DNA of 42,115 nt, taken from assembly GCA_024640365.1 (NCBI GenBank), contig JAHEFE010000025.1:1-42115 (forward strand), given 5' to 3'. Under the pieces are notes generated by a model. It did no database searches. It saw only the letters and a list, made by a program, of their open reading frames with translations, and was not told the DNA's origin. Position 1 is the first letter of the stretch; each line of letters starts with the position of its first letter. This document shows positions 7,804-16,036 of this stretch, piece after piece. A program made the position numbers and the translations under genes. The DNA is from Woeseiaceae bacterium (GTDB lineage: Bacteria > Pseudomonadota > Gammaproteobacteria > Steroidobacterales > Woeseiaceae).

Positions 7804-9128
7804 CCGACAATGTCCAGTCCGTGAACGAGTTCCATGATTACCTCGCCAGTAAAAAGCTTTCTGTTGCGCCAAATACGCTGACGGACAAAGAGCGCGTAGA
7901 GCGGGCAGAACGGACTTTTATGAACGAGTTTGATGCGCTCATGGCAGTCGATATGGAAACCTGTGTGCACTGCGGTATGTGTGCCGAGGCCTGCCCATTT
8001 TACGAAACAACACTACGACCGGAGTTTGCCCCAGTTTACAAAATCAAGCTGTTGCGACAATTCTACAGGCGCGAACTCAGTGCAATGCGTTTTTTGTATC
8101 GGCCTTTTACTCCCCGTCTGACGGCAGACGATTTGGACAAGTGGAGTCACCTGGTTTTTGGCGCCTGCACCGAGTGCGGACGCTGCGACATGATGTGCCC
8201 GATGGGAATTAGCATATCGTCTTTGATTCATGTGACGCGTCAGGGGCTGGCCGCTGCGGGCTGTATTCCGGATGAGCTCAAGGCGGTCGAGGAAGAACAA
8301 CGCGAACAGGATTCAGTGTTTGGCATGGACCGGCAGCAACTGGTACTCGTAGCTGACAAGCTGCATGCCGAGGGTATCAACGTACCGATTGATCGGGACA
8401 ATGCCGATGTTATGGTCCTGACGACAGGCCTTGTCCTGCGAGTGTTTACCGATGAACTCAGGGCAATGGCAAAAATTCTCAATACGTTGGGCTGTAACTG
8501 GACAATGCGGTCCAAAGGTTTCGAAGCATCTAATTACGGCTTGATCAGTGGGGACGTCAAAGGTCAGGAAATCGAAAGCGCCCGGATTATTAATGAAGCC
8601 GTTGCTTGCAATGCCAAAATGGTCCTGGTACCGGATCGCGGCCACGCCTATCTGGCTCTGCGCTGGGAGTCGTCGCTCGAGGGTCGCAAACCCCTGCCAT
8701 TCACCGTCCTGTCAATGCCTGAATTTCTGGCCGACGAAATAGCGGCCGGGCGCCTGACACTGCGCAAGAATGGCTCTGCCAAGGCGGTCGTGTTCAGCGA
8801 TGCTTGCAAGATCGGACGGCAGGGTGGCATTTACGAGCAACCTCGCGACATTCTCAAGGCTTGCGGTATCGAGGTGCGAGAAACCGATTCTCATGAACGG
8901 GAAGCTTACTGTTGCGGTGGCGGTTGTGGCGAATTCGTTCTCCGCGACTACGCTGATCTCAAGCAGAACGTTTTTGATCTAAAGCGCGCAGAGTTCGACG
9001 CCACTAAAGCGGATTCGGTTGTGACCGAGTGTTCGGCATGTCGTTTGAATTTCTTGACGGGAGCGCAGAATGCCAGCTGGAAAAAGCCCATTGAGAGCCT
9101 CGTCGAAATAGTCGCGAAACGGATTTAG
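7800..9128 (+). CDS. isp2: Isp2, HdrD-like iron-sulfur electron-transfer subunit
   Basis: 442 residues. The N-terminal half carries two ferredoxin-type [4Fe-4S] motifs: C55, C58, C61, C65-Pro, and C123, C126, C129, C133-Pro. The C-terminal half carries a CCG domain: a cysteine in SDACKIGR, then YCCGGGCG, then TECSACRLNF. In heterodisulfide reductases this motif binds the noncubane cluster. Isp2 is a cytoplasmic partner of Isp1, so the hydrogenase may exchange electrons with a cytoplasmic redox partner as well as with quinone. ATG 7800 overlaps the isp1 stop by ATGA. An in-frame extension upstream lies inside isp1 and was rejected. Confidence 0.93.
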   Translation: MTDNVQSVNEFHDYLASKKLSVAPNTLTDKERVERAERTFMNEFDALMAVDMETCVHCGMCAEACPFYETTLRPEFAPVYKIKLLRQFYRRELSAMRFLYRPFTPRLTADDLDKWSHLVFGACTECGRCDMMCPMGISISSLIHVTRQGLAAAGCIPDELKAVEEEQREQDSVFGMDRQQLVLVADKLHAEGINVPIDRDNADVMVLTTGLVLRVFTDELRAMAKILNTLGCNWTMRSKGFEASNYGLISGDVKGQEIESARIINEAVACNAKMVLVPDRGHAYLALRWESSLEGRKPLPFTVLSMPEFLADEIAAGRLTLRKNGSAKAVVFSDACKIGRQGGIYEQPRDILKACGIEVRETDSHEREAYCCGGGCGEFVLRDYADLKQNVFDLKRAEFDATKADSVVTECSACRLNFLTGAQNASWKKPIESLVEIVAKRI

Positions 9129-9232
9129 GACGAAGGACCGCAGAAAGTTTTGCAGTGGATGCGGGACAACGAATTAGAGAGACAATAAATCAAAATGCAG
9201 CATGGCTCCTCACAAGTAGACGGGTGATAAAC

Positions 9233-10951
9233 ATGAGCGACAGAGTTGTAGTTGATCCCATTACGAGGATTGAAGGACATCTGCGCATTGAGGCTGAAAT
9301 GGAGGGGGACCTTATTAGCCAGGCCTATTCCTCGGGCACGATGGTGCGCGGTATAGAAATAATCCTTCGTGGTCGTGACCCTCGTGACGCTTGGGCGTTC
9401 ACGCAACGAATTTGCGGTGTATGCACACTGGTGCACGGAATCGCGTCGGTGCGCGCGGTGGAAAATGCTCTGAGCTACTCTATCCCGCACAACGCACAGT
9501 TAATTCGTAACCTGATGATCGGTGCCCAATACATACACGATCACGTTATGCACTTTTACCATCTGCATGCTCTTGATTGGGTTGATGTTGTATCGGCGTT
9601 GCAAGCAGATCCCAAGGCGACGTCGGAACTCGCGCAATCAATTAGCAAGTATTCAAGAAGTTCGCCCGGTTATTTTGCGGACATGAAGAAAAAATTGACG
9701 ACATTTGTCGAGGCCGGCCAACTGGGAATATTCGCTAAGGCTTACTGGGGACATCCGGCATATAAACTTCCGCCGGAAGCCAACCTGATGGCCGTTTCAC
9801 ACTATCTTGATGCGCTCTCCTGGCAGCGGAGCGTGGCTCGGCTGCACACCATTTTCGGTGGCAAAAATCCACATCCTAATTTCCTGGTTGGCGGTGTGCC
9901 TTGTCCCATTGATTTAAATTCGGACTCGGCTATTAATGCGGAACGGTTGTCGCAGGTCAGAAGCCTTATCACAGAAATGCAGTCATTCGTCGATGAAGTC
10001 TACGTGCCGGACACGCTTGCGATTGCGAGTTTTTACAAGGACTGGGGTTTGCAGGGAGAGGGTACCGGGAATTTTCTCGCCTGTGGTGATTTGCCCGCAA
10101 CGACGATGGATGAGCCCGCGAGTTTTTTGTTCAAGCGTGGTGCAATTCTGGATCGGGATATCGGTACGCTGCACGAAGTGAATCTTGAATCAGCAGACGA
10201 GGTTGAAGAGTTCATTTCCCATTCCTGGTACGACTACGCCGGCAGCAAGGAACAGGGCCTCCATCCCTATGCAGGCGAGACGGCGATGAATTACACAGGC
10301 CCGCCACCGCCTTATAAACAACTCGATGTTGAAAATAGCTATTCATGGATAAAGTCACCTCGCTGGAAAGGTCACGCGATGGAGGTTGGGCCACTGGCGC
10401 GCATGCTGGTGTTGTATGCAAGCGGTGATGAGCAGGCGCAGTCCCTGGTGAACTCGACACTGACTACATTGCAATTGCCGGTGGAAGCATTGTTCTCGAC
10501 TCTCGGCAGAACTGCTGCAAGAACACTTGAAACCAAACTCGTGGCAGATGCCATGCCTGGCTGGTACGACAGCCTGGTTAGCAACATCAAGAGTGGCGAC
10601 ATGAAGACCTTTAACGAGACTCTGTGGACACCGTCGTCATGGCCGCATCGTTCCCAGGGAGTTGGTTTCACCGAGGCACCGCGTGGTGCTCTTGGTCATT
10701 GGGTTGTCATTGAGGACGGCAAAATAGCCAATTACCAGGCGGTTGTGCCGAGTACCTGGAATGCAGGTCCACGTGACGTCGTGGGCCAGCCTGGACCCTA
10801 CGAAGCTGCTCTCGTCGGTCATCATCTATACGACGCCACCCAGCCTCTTGAAATTTTACGCACGATACATAGTTTCGATCCATGTATTGCTTGCGCTGTA
10901 CATATCAGTCGACCGGGTGGTGAAGAACTGCTCGACATCAGAGTTTGCTGA
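9233..10951 (+). CDS. hynL: [NiFe] hydrogenase large subunit (catalytic), group 1e type
   Basis: 572 residues. The active-site ligands are present: RICGVC near the N-terminus (C61, C64) and DPCIACAVH near the C-terminus (C551, C554, H557). The maturation protease should cut after H557, removing a 15-residue tail ending in RVC. ATG 9233 is preceded by GGTGAT, which is complementary to the 16S rRNA tail, and the protein opens with the family-typical VVVDPITRIEGH. A 104-base gap after isp2 contains no terminator that I can see. An earlier in-frame GTG at 9155 is possible but would add 26 residues not found in the family. Confidence 0.96.
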   Translation: MSDRVVVDPITRIEGHLRIEAEMEGDLISQAYSSGTMVRGIEIILRGRDPRDAWAFTQRICGVCTLVHGIASVRAVENALSYSIPHNAQLIRNLMIGAQYIHDHVMHFYHLHALDWVDVVSALQADPKATSELAQSISKYSRSSPGYFADMKKKLTTFVEAGQLGIFAKAYWGHPAYKLPPEANLMAVSHYLDALSWQRSVARLHTIFGGKNPHPNFLVGGVPCPIDLNSDSAINAERLSQVRSLITEMQSFVDEVYVPDTLAIASFYKDWGLQGEGTGNFLACGDLPATTMDEPASFLFKRGAILDRDIGTLHEVNLESADEVEEFISHSWYDYAGSKEQGLHPYAGETAMNYTGPPPPYKQLDVENSYSWIKSPRWKGHAMEVGPLARMLVLYASGDEQAQSLVNSTLTTLQLPVEALFSTLGRTAARTLETKLVADAMPGWYDSLVSNIKSGDMKTFNETLWTPSSWPHRSQGVGFTEAPRGALGHWVVIEDGKIANYQAVVPSTWNAGPRDVVGQPGPYEAALVGHHLYDATQPLEILRTIHSFDPCIACAVHISRPGGEELLDIRVC

Positions 10952-10967
10952 TAATTAAGGAGTCATT

Positions 10968-11318
10968 ATGAGAAGGATTATCGCTGTCGTCATTTTGTGC
11001 GTATTCAGTTGTGCGGCTGGCGCTCATGACATTGCCGCGAACATAGGTTTTTCTACTGGCATTACACATATTTTTCTCGCTCCAGATCATTTGTTGCTGA
11101 TGTTGGCAACGGGCATCGCGCTGTCGCGAGTGGATATTCATGTATTTGGATTTACCGGTCTGGTAATCGGTAGTCTACTCGTCATCCATGGATTTCAAGC
11201 ATCCGTCAATTATGGGCCACTATTTGCCTATCTTGCCGGAGTGCTTGCCTCTAGTCTGGTGCTGCTGTTTATCGGCAGATTTATTGGCCAGCGTTCGTTT
11301 GAACGATTTGTGCACTAG
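10968..11318 (+). CDS. HupE/UreJ-like membrane protein, short
   Basis: 116 residues with a TAAGGAG site 7 bases before ATG and only 16 bases after the large subunit gene. There is an N-terminal signal-like segment ending AAGAHD, then GITHIFLAPDHLLLMLATG, which resembles the GxxHxxxGxDHLLAM motif of HupE/UreJ nickel permeases, followed by two more hydrophobic segments. Known HupE proteins are about 190 residues with six segments, so this is either a reduced version or a related small family. A nickel-uptake role is plausible from context but unproven. Confidence 0.6.
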   Translation: MRRIIAVVILCVFSCAAGAHDIAANIGFSTGITHIFLAPDHLLLMLATGIALSRVDIHVFGFTGLVIGSLLVIHGFQASVNYGPLFAYLAGVLASSLVLLFIGRFIGQRSFERFVH

Positions 11319-11383
11319 GCGAGTGGTGCACGACAATTGAAATGTTGATTGACTGCCCGTGATTGCACTGCGATCTCAATTCG

Positions 11384-12361
11384 ATGACAACCGTAAATGA
11401 AGAACTCGGCCCGACCATTGCTGATTTCAGTCGTGACTCGCGACTGCATTGGGTGAAACGATTATTTTTTGCTACGCGCCCAAAATTTTTTCCAGCATCG
11501 GTGTTGCCGGTTATCGCTGGCGCTGCGTGGGGAGTAAAAGCGTCCGGCCAGTTTGATCCGCTCGCTACAGCGCTCGCCTTATTGGCAATTGTTTTATTGC
11601 ATGCCGGCGCCAATGTTATTAATGACGTCGCAGATGACCGCAACGGCAGCGACCGATATAACGACAATCGCATCTATCCGTATACCGGGGGTTCCAGATT
11701 TATTCAGTCTGAAATTCTAAGTGCGGCCGCGATGCACAACTGGGGCGTGGGTTTGTTGCTTGGGGCAGTACTCACTGGAGTGGCTCTCTTCCTGCTCAAA
11801 GGCGTCTTCATAATCTGGTTCGGAATAGTGGGCATTGTTCTCGGTGTTATGTATTCAGTCGCTCCCATTGAGCTTAGTAGTCGCGGCATGGGGGAAGTTG
11901 CGGTTGCTTTGGCTTTCGGTGTCTTGCCGATAACCGGCGCGGCCTGGCTACAAGGAGCCCAGGTTAGCACTGGTTTGCTGTTATTTAGCGCTCCTATCGC
12001 CGCCTGGGTTGCGGCAATCCTGCTGGCGAACGAAGTCCCCGATATCAAGGCAGATTCGGCCGCCGGCAAACGCACGCTTGCAGTGAGGTTGGGCTCGGCG
12101 GGCAGCGCCACTGTGTATTCTTGCTGGCAATGTCTTGCTCTGATCGCGGTCATCGGTCTGATCATTGTCGACGCGTTACCGGCTTACACTATTGTTGTCC
12201 CGTTGTTACTCGTTTACTGGGCTTACCAGGCGGCGCATATGATCTGGAGCAAACCATCCGATCGCAATGCCTTGCTGACCAGCATCGAAAAGACACTGCG
12301 AATTCATGCAGTTGGCTCAATTTGGCTGACTATTTGCGCGCTATCCCCAATCCTGTTCTAA
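11384..12361 (+). CDS. UbiA-family prenyltransferase, MenA-like
   Basis: 325 residues from ATG 11384, with eight to nine hydrophobic segments. The two Asp-rich motifs of aromatic prenyltransferases are present: NVINDVADDRNGSD in the first loop, and EVPDIKADSAAGKRTL in the second, closest to the MenA/DHNA branch rather than UbiA proper. Such enzymes attach an isoprenoid tail to an aromatic acceptor to make a quinone. The acceptor here is unknown. The downstream hydroxyphenylpyruvate dioxygenase makes homogentisate, which is one possible acceptor, but no other menaquinone gene is in view. A TTG at 11363 in frame was not chosen. It lies 65 bases after the HupE-like gene. Confidence 0.8.
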   Translation: MTTVNEELGPTIADFSRDSRLHWVKRLFFATRPKFFPASVLPVIAGAAWGVKASGQFDPLATALALLAIVLLHAGANVINDVADDRNGSDRYNDNRIYPYTGGSRFIQSEILSAAAMHNWGVGLLLGAVLTGVALFLLKGVFIIWFGIVGIVLGVMYSVAPIELSSRGMGEVAVALAFGVLPITGAAWLQGAQVSTGLLLFSAPIAAWVAAILLANEVPDIKADSAAGKRTLAVRLGSAGSATVYSCWQCLALIAVIGLIIVDALPAYTIVVPLLLVYWAYQAAHMIWSKPSDRNALLTSIEKTLRIHAVGSIWLTICALSPILF

Positions 12362-12464
12362 ATGCCATCGATAGTCGGCCTAACCAGATTTGCTCCTGGC
12401 CTGATTCTATGGCCTGAACAAATTGGTACACTTTGCTTACGTCTTTCTTTCCCAGGGCTCAGAA

Positions 12465-13622
12465 ATGCGGCTTTCTCGTTGCTACAACATCGCCGATTTG
12501 CAGACGCGGGCGCGCCGTCGGCTGCCATCGCCGATCTACAACTATCTGGAAGGTGGTGCTGATGACGAGCGGTCATTGCGGCGTAATTCCAGTGCATTTG
12601 ATGATTATGAACTGCTACCTGCCCAGTTAAATGACATCAGTAATATTGATATGACGACGACCTGTCTTGGCGAGACTATGTCTATGCCATTGCTGTTGTC
12701 GCCGACAGGCATGTCCCGCTTGTTCCACCACGAGGCAGAATCGGCGGTCGCGCGGGCGGCAGAGAAGTTCGGGATCTATTACAGCTTGTCGACGCTGGCG
12801 ACTACGACCATTGAATCAATCGCGGCGGCTAGCGCGGGACCGAAAATGTTCCAGATATACATTTTCCGCGATCGAGGACTTACGGAAGAATTTGTGGTGC
12901 GCAGCAAGGAGAGCGGTTACAAGGCTTTGTGCCTGACCGTCGATACTCCGATTACAGGTAACCGTGAACGTGATCGTGTTAGCGGTTTTTCGATGCCACC
13001 TCGTTTTACAGCGTCGTCTCTGTTGAGCTTTTCTATGCATCCGGCCTGGGCTTTTAATCTACTGCGTCACCGCAGTTTCGCTATGGCTAACGTCGAACAT
13101 CGGGTCGATGCCATTGAGGGTCGTGCGGTATCTTTGTTCGATTACATAGCCGAACAATTTGACCAGTCTATCAGCTGGAAAGATTTTGAGTGGTTGGCGG
13201 CGCGCTGGGATGGGCCGCTCGTTGTGAAGGGTATTCAGACCGTTGCGGACGCACGCAGAGCCGCTGCCGCGGGAGCAACGGCGGTAATGGTGTCTAATCA
13301 CGGTGGGCGTCAACTTGATGGCACACCCGCTCCAGTTGATTGTATTGGCCCTATCGCTGACGCTCTCGGTGACGAGCTCGAAATAATTTGCGATGGGGGA
13401 GTACGGCGCGGCACAGATGTGCTCAAGGCGCTGGCACTTGGTGCTACTGCCTGCAGTATTGGCAGACCCTATTTGTATGGGTTGGCTGCTGCCGGTCAGC
13501 GCGGAGTTGAATTTGCGCTTGAAATATTCGAAACGGAAATTCGCCGCTCCATGGCATTGCTTGGCTGCCGATCGATTGCGGCATTAGGCAGGAGCTATGT
13601 GCAGAGAGTGGCTGATAAGTGA
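12465..13622 (+). CDS. FMN-dependent alpha-hydroxyacid dehydrogenase (LldD / mandelate dehydrogenase family)
   Basis: 385 residues, the family length. It oxidises an L-2-hydroxyacid to the 2-ketoacid and passes electrons from FMN to quinone or oxygen. Motifs seen are LLSPTGMSRL, FQIYIFRDRG, CLTVDTPITGNRERD, PLVVKGI with the FMN lysine, VSNHGGRQLDG with the catalytic His and substrate Arg, and ICDGGVRRGTDVLKALALGA with GRPYLYGLAA for phosphate binding. It lies 103 bases after the prenyltransferase. ATG 12465 follows an AGGG site; an in-frame TTG at 12423 was rejected. Lactate is the default substrate; mandelate or hydroxymandelate cannot be excluded from sequence alone. Confidence 0.9.
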   Translation: MRLSRCYNIADLQTRARRRLPSPIYNYLEGGADDERSLRRNSSAFDDYELLPAQLNDISNIDMTTTCLGETMSMPLLLSPTGMSRLFHHEAESAVARAAEKFGIYYSLSTLATTTIESIAAASAGPKMFQIYIFRDRGLTEEFVVRSKESGYKALCLTVDTPITGNRERDRVSGFSMPPRFTASSLLSFSMHPAWAFNLLRHRSFAMANVEHRVDAIEGRAVSLFDYIAEQFDQSISWKDFEWLAARWDGPLVVKGIQTVADARRAAAAGATAVMVSNHGGRQLDGTPAPVDCIGPIADALGDELEIICDGGVRRGTDVLKALALGATACSIGRPYLYGLAAAGQRGVEFALEIFETEIRRSMALLGCRSIAALGRSYVQRVADK

Positions 13623-13701
13623 TTTGGCGATTGAGCATGGCGGTTGGCAGGTTGATATAGAATGACCTCGGGAACGTCTGATTAATTTCGGGCGAGACGA
13701 T

Positions 13702-13839
13702 GTGAGTTTCCAAATATTCAAAGTCACGGCGCAAGACGCCGCTAATAGCGGGACTGTTGCCAAGTTTTGCAAGGTGGACGTTGAATATTTAGGACCCAGA
13801 GATGCCATTTATGAACTAATCAGAGGTTCCCTGGTGTGA
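13702..13839 (+). CDS. Possible small ORF upstream of hppD, unrecognised
   Basis: A 45-codon frame starting at GTG 13702 (peptide begins MSFQIFKVTAQDAANSGTVA) and ending at TGA 13839, preceded by GGGCGAG about 6 bases upstream. It fills much of the 263-base gap before hppD and its composition looks protein-like. I recognise no family. It could be a leader peptide, the remains of a longer gene, or chance. Low confidence. Confidence 0.22.
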   Translation: MSFQIFKVTAQDAANSGTVAKFCKVDVEYLGPRDAIYELIRGSLV

Positions 13840-13885
13840 GCTGCGGGCGGGGTGCGAGCCGCGTATAACCAAGAGAGACAGGCAA

Positions 13886-14959
13886 ATGAGCGACAAAAAA
13901 CAAATTATCGAAAATCCAATGGGCACGGATGGATTTGAATTCGTGGAATATGCGGCTCCAGATCCACAGTTGCTACGCGATCTGTTTCTCAAAATGGGTT
14001 TGCCCGTTGTTGCTCGACACCGCTCGAAAGATGTAACGCTCCACAAGCAAGGCGACATCAATTTCATTATCAATGCCGAGAATGACAGCTTTGCCCAGGA
14101 CTTCGCGCGCGCGCACGGTCCTTGCGCCTGTGCCATGGCATTTCGTGTCAAAGATGCGAACATGGCAATTAAGCGCGCTGTGAGTCTTGGCGCGACACCG
14201 GTTACTGGAAATCCTGGCCCCATGGAATTGAACATTCCGGCGATTGAGGGGATAGGGGGTAGTCGTCTCTACCTTGTTGATCGTTACGGCGAACGATCTA
14301 TCTACGACATCGATTTTGTTTTCGAGCCCGATTGGCAGGAAAAAGTGGCCGAAGTGAGTACCGGCCTGGCTTATATCGACCACCTCACGCATAACGTCTT
14401 CCGCGGCAATATGTCAGTGTGGGCTGACTATTACGAAAAACTGTTTAACTTTCGGCAAATTCGATATTTCGATATCGAAGGCAAAGTCACCGCACTGCTT
14501 TCGAAGGCGATGACCAGCCCTTGTGGAAAGATTCGCATTCCTCTGAACGAAAGTCAGGATGATCAGAGTCAGATTGAAGAGTATCTGCGAGATTACAAAG
14601 GCGAGGGTATACAGCATATCGCGCTCGGTACTGACAATATTTATAAGACAGTTGATCAATTGCAGGCCAATGGAGTGGATTTGCAAGATACGACTGACGC
14701 TTATTTTGACCTCATTGATGAGCGCTTGCCTGGCCACAATGAGCCCGTCGCCGAATTGCGCAAGCGTCGTATTCTAATTGATGGCTCTCCGGAGAAGGGT
14801 GAGGGGCTGTTACTTCAGATATTTACGAAGAATGTCATTGGCCCCATTTTCTTCGAGATTATTCAGCGTAAGGGTAATGAGGGTTTTGGCGAGGGTAATT
14901 TCAAAGCCTTGTTCGAATCCCTTGAGTTGGACCAGATCAGGCGCGGCGTTATTAAGTGA
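13886..14959 (+). CDS. hppD: 4-hydroxyphenylpyruvate dioxygenase
   Basis: 357 residues, the proteobacterial HPPD length. It converts 4-hydroxyphenylpyruvate to homogentisate using Fe(II) and O2. The N-terminal pseudo-domain shows NPMGTDGFEFVEYAAP and HRSKDVTLHKQGDINFI. The catalytic domain has the iron ligands in IDHLTHNV, GIQHIAL and FFEIIQR, and ends GEGNFKALFESLELDQIRRGVI. The substrate-positioning Ser and Asn occur as SPCGKIRIPLNE, which favours true HPPD over hydroxymandelate synthase. No homogentisate dioxygenase or fumarylacetoacetase is in the window, so the fate of homogentisate is open. An AGAGA-rich site precedes ATG. Confidence 0.95.
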   Translation: MSDKKQIIENPMGTDGFEFVEYAAPDPQLLRDLFLKMGLPVVARHRSKDVTLHKQGDINFIINAENDSFAQDFARAHGPCACAMAFRVKDANMAIKRAVSLGATPVTGNPGPMELNIPAIEGIGGSRLYLVDRYGERSIYDIDFVFEPDWQEKVAEVSTGLAYIDHLTHNVFRGNMSVWADYYEKLFNFRQIRYFDIEGKVTALLSKAMTSPCGKIRIPLNESQDDQSQIEEYLRDYKGEGIQHIALGTDNIYKTVDQLQANGVDLQDTTDAYFDLIDERLPGHNEPVAELRKRRILIDGSPEKGEGLLLQIFTKNVIGPIFFEIIQRKGNEGFGEGNFKALFESLELDQIRRGVIK

Positions 14960-15273
14960 AATTCTTCTAAAACCCGCGCTGGATATGAAGCCGCCACCAC
15001 AAACGGTAATAATTTCTCAGATTGGAAAAACTCGATGCGACTTACTGTTGGGCATAGCCCTGACTATTAGCGTTGTCTTTTCAATACCTTAGAAGCTGTC
15101 TGGCGAATCTTTTGAATTCCATTTATGCGTATTGAGAATTAGACCCAGTTTAATCTTTCCGGGGTTTGACGACAGCCAGCTTTTTCCGAGTATGATGCAG
15201 ATGCACTACTTTTTACAGTACAGCAGTAGTGCGCAACGCAACAATAAGATACGTACAAAGAGAAGAGGTTGAC
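14960..15273 (+). promoter_or_regulatory. Intergenic region with candidate cspA promoter and long leader
   Basis: A 314-base gap between hppD and the cold-shock gene. I see no convincing gene. A 35-codon frame at 14985-15092 with a hydrophobic end lacks a ribosome site. A promoter-like pair TTGACG (15166-15171) and TATGAT (15191-15196) has a long 19-base spacer. If it is used, transcription would begin near 15203 and give a leader of about 70 bases, in line with the long untranslated leaders of cold-shock mRNAs. Confidence 0.4.
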
Positions 15274-15486
15274 ATGACAGGCGAGCGAGTCTCAGGAACC
15301 GTTAAGTGGTTCAATGATGATAAGGGTTTTGGTTTTATTGAAAGAGAAGATGGTCCGGATGTTTTTGTGCATCACAGCGCTATCCAGATGGAAGGATTCA
15401 AGTCTCTGAAAGAAGGCCAGAAAGTTACGATGGAAGTGACCCAGGGCGCCAAGGGGCCACAAGCCGAGAACGTAATGGCCGCATAG
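15274..15486 (+). CDS. CspA-family cold-shock RNA/DNA-binding protein
   Basis: 70 residues, a complete single cold-shock domain. It binds single-stranded RNA and melts secondary structure. The motifs KGFGFIE (RNP1) and VFVHHSAI (RNP2) are intact, opening with [17 protein letters not shown] 15274 has an AGAAGAGG site 6 bases upstream; the in-frame GTG at 15229 lies in the presumed leader and was rejected. It is monocistronic, ending in a hairpin terminator that begins at its stop codon. Confidence 0.95.
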   Translation: MTGERVSGTVKWFNDDKGFGFIEREDGPDVFVHHSAIQMEGFKSLKEGQKVTMEVTQGAKGPQAENVMAA

Positions 15487-15510
15487 TTTGCTACCGGCAA
15501 ACTAGTTTTT
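15486..15510 (+). terminator. Rho-independent terminator of the cold-shock gene
   Basis: The stem GTTTGC (15486-15491) and GCAAAC (15497-15502) encloses loop TACCG and is followed by TAG and a T5 run (15506-15510). The first stem base is the last base of the stop codon. Confidence 0.75.
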
Positions 15511-15519
15511 AAGCTGTTC

Positions 15520-15564
15520 GACTCCCAGACTAACGAGGCATTGTCTCGTTAGCCGCAGGGAGTC
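15520..15564. terminator. Second, two-part perfect hairpin after the cold-shock gene
   Basis: Outer arms GACTCCC (15520-15526) and GGGAGTC (15558-15564) and inner arms CTAACGAG (15530-15537) and CTCGTTAG (15545-15552) both pair perfectly, separated by small internal loops (AGA and CCGCA) around a 7-base loop. It is followed by CTATTTG, with no long T run. It could be a backup terminator, a terminator for the other strand, or a structured RNA element. Confidence 0.5.
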
Positions 15565-15639
15565 CTATTTGTGCCACAAACTGCTATGCTCTCAAAGCAT
15601 ATCGGCGCTGTGCCGTTGTCCTTTCTATGAGGCAACTTT

Positions 15640-16020
15640 GTGAAATTACGAATTCGTGACAATTCTGTTCGATTACGATTAACCAAGTCTGAACTAAAAC
15701 TCCTGTGCGACAAGCAGCTTGTTGAATGCGCTGTCGGGTTTCCGGGTGGACAGCGCTTGCGTTACGCCGTGGCAACGGTTGCCCGTTGCAAATCGATTAT
15801 GGCCGAATACGGCGGTGATCGATTGCTCATTAGTTTGCCGGTTGACCTTGCGACTGCCTGGGCCAATTCGGAGCAAATTACGTTATCAGCCGACATCGAT
15901 CTTGGTGAAGATCAACTCAGCATTCTGGTTGAAAAAGACTTCGCGTGCCTTGCACCGCGTGAGGGTGAAGATGAATCTGATATGTTTCCAAATCCGCAAC
16001 AAGGCATTGTGAGCTGTTGA
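15640..16020 (+). CDS. Conserved hypothetical protein (DUF7009-like)
   Basis: 126 residues from a GTG start at 15640 with GAGG 7 bases upstream. The opening MKLRIRDNSVRLRLTKSE is typical of a small conserved family found in many bacteria that I recall as DUF7009; the function is unknown. No signal peptide, membrane segment or catalytic motif is seen. It ends 16 bases before the next gene, so the two may be co-transcribed. Confidence 0.7.
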   Translation: MKLRIRDNSVRLRLTKSELKLLCDKQLVECAVGFPGGQRLRYAVATVARCKSIMAEYGGDRLLISLPVDLATAWANSEQITLSADIDLGEDQLSILVEKDFACLAPREGEDESDMFPNPQQGIVSC

Positions 16021-16036
16021 AGCCAATTATTGTGCG

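Noticed and set aside
11312..11335. Inverted GTGCAC repeats after the HupE-like gene as a terminator
   Set aside because: The arms can pair but no T run follows, so intrinsic termination is not supported.
13886..14959. Hydroxymandelate synthase instead of HPPD
   Set aside because: The Ser and Asn typical of HPPD substrate binding (SPCGKIRIPLNE) and the HPPD C-terminal motif are intact.
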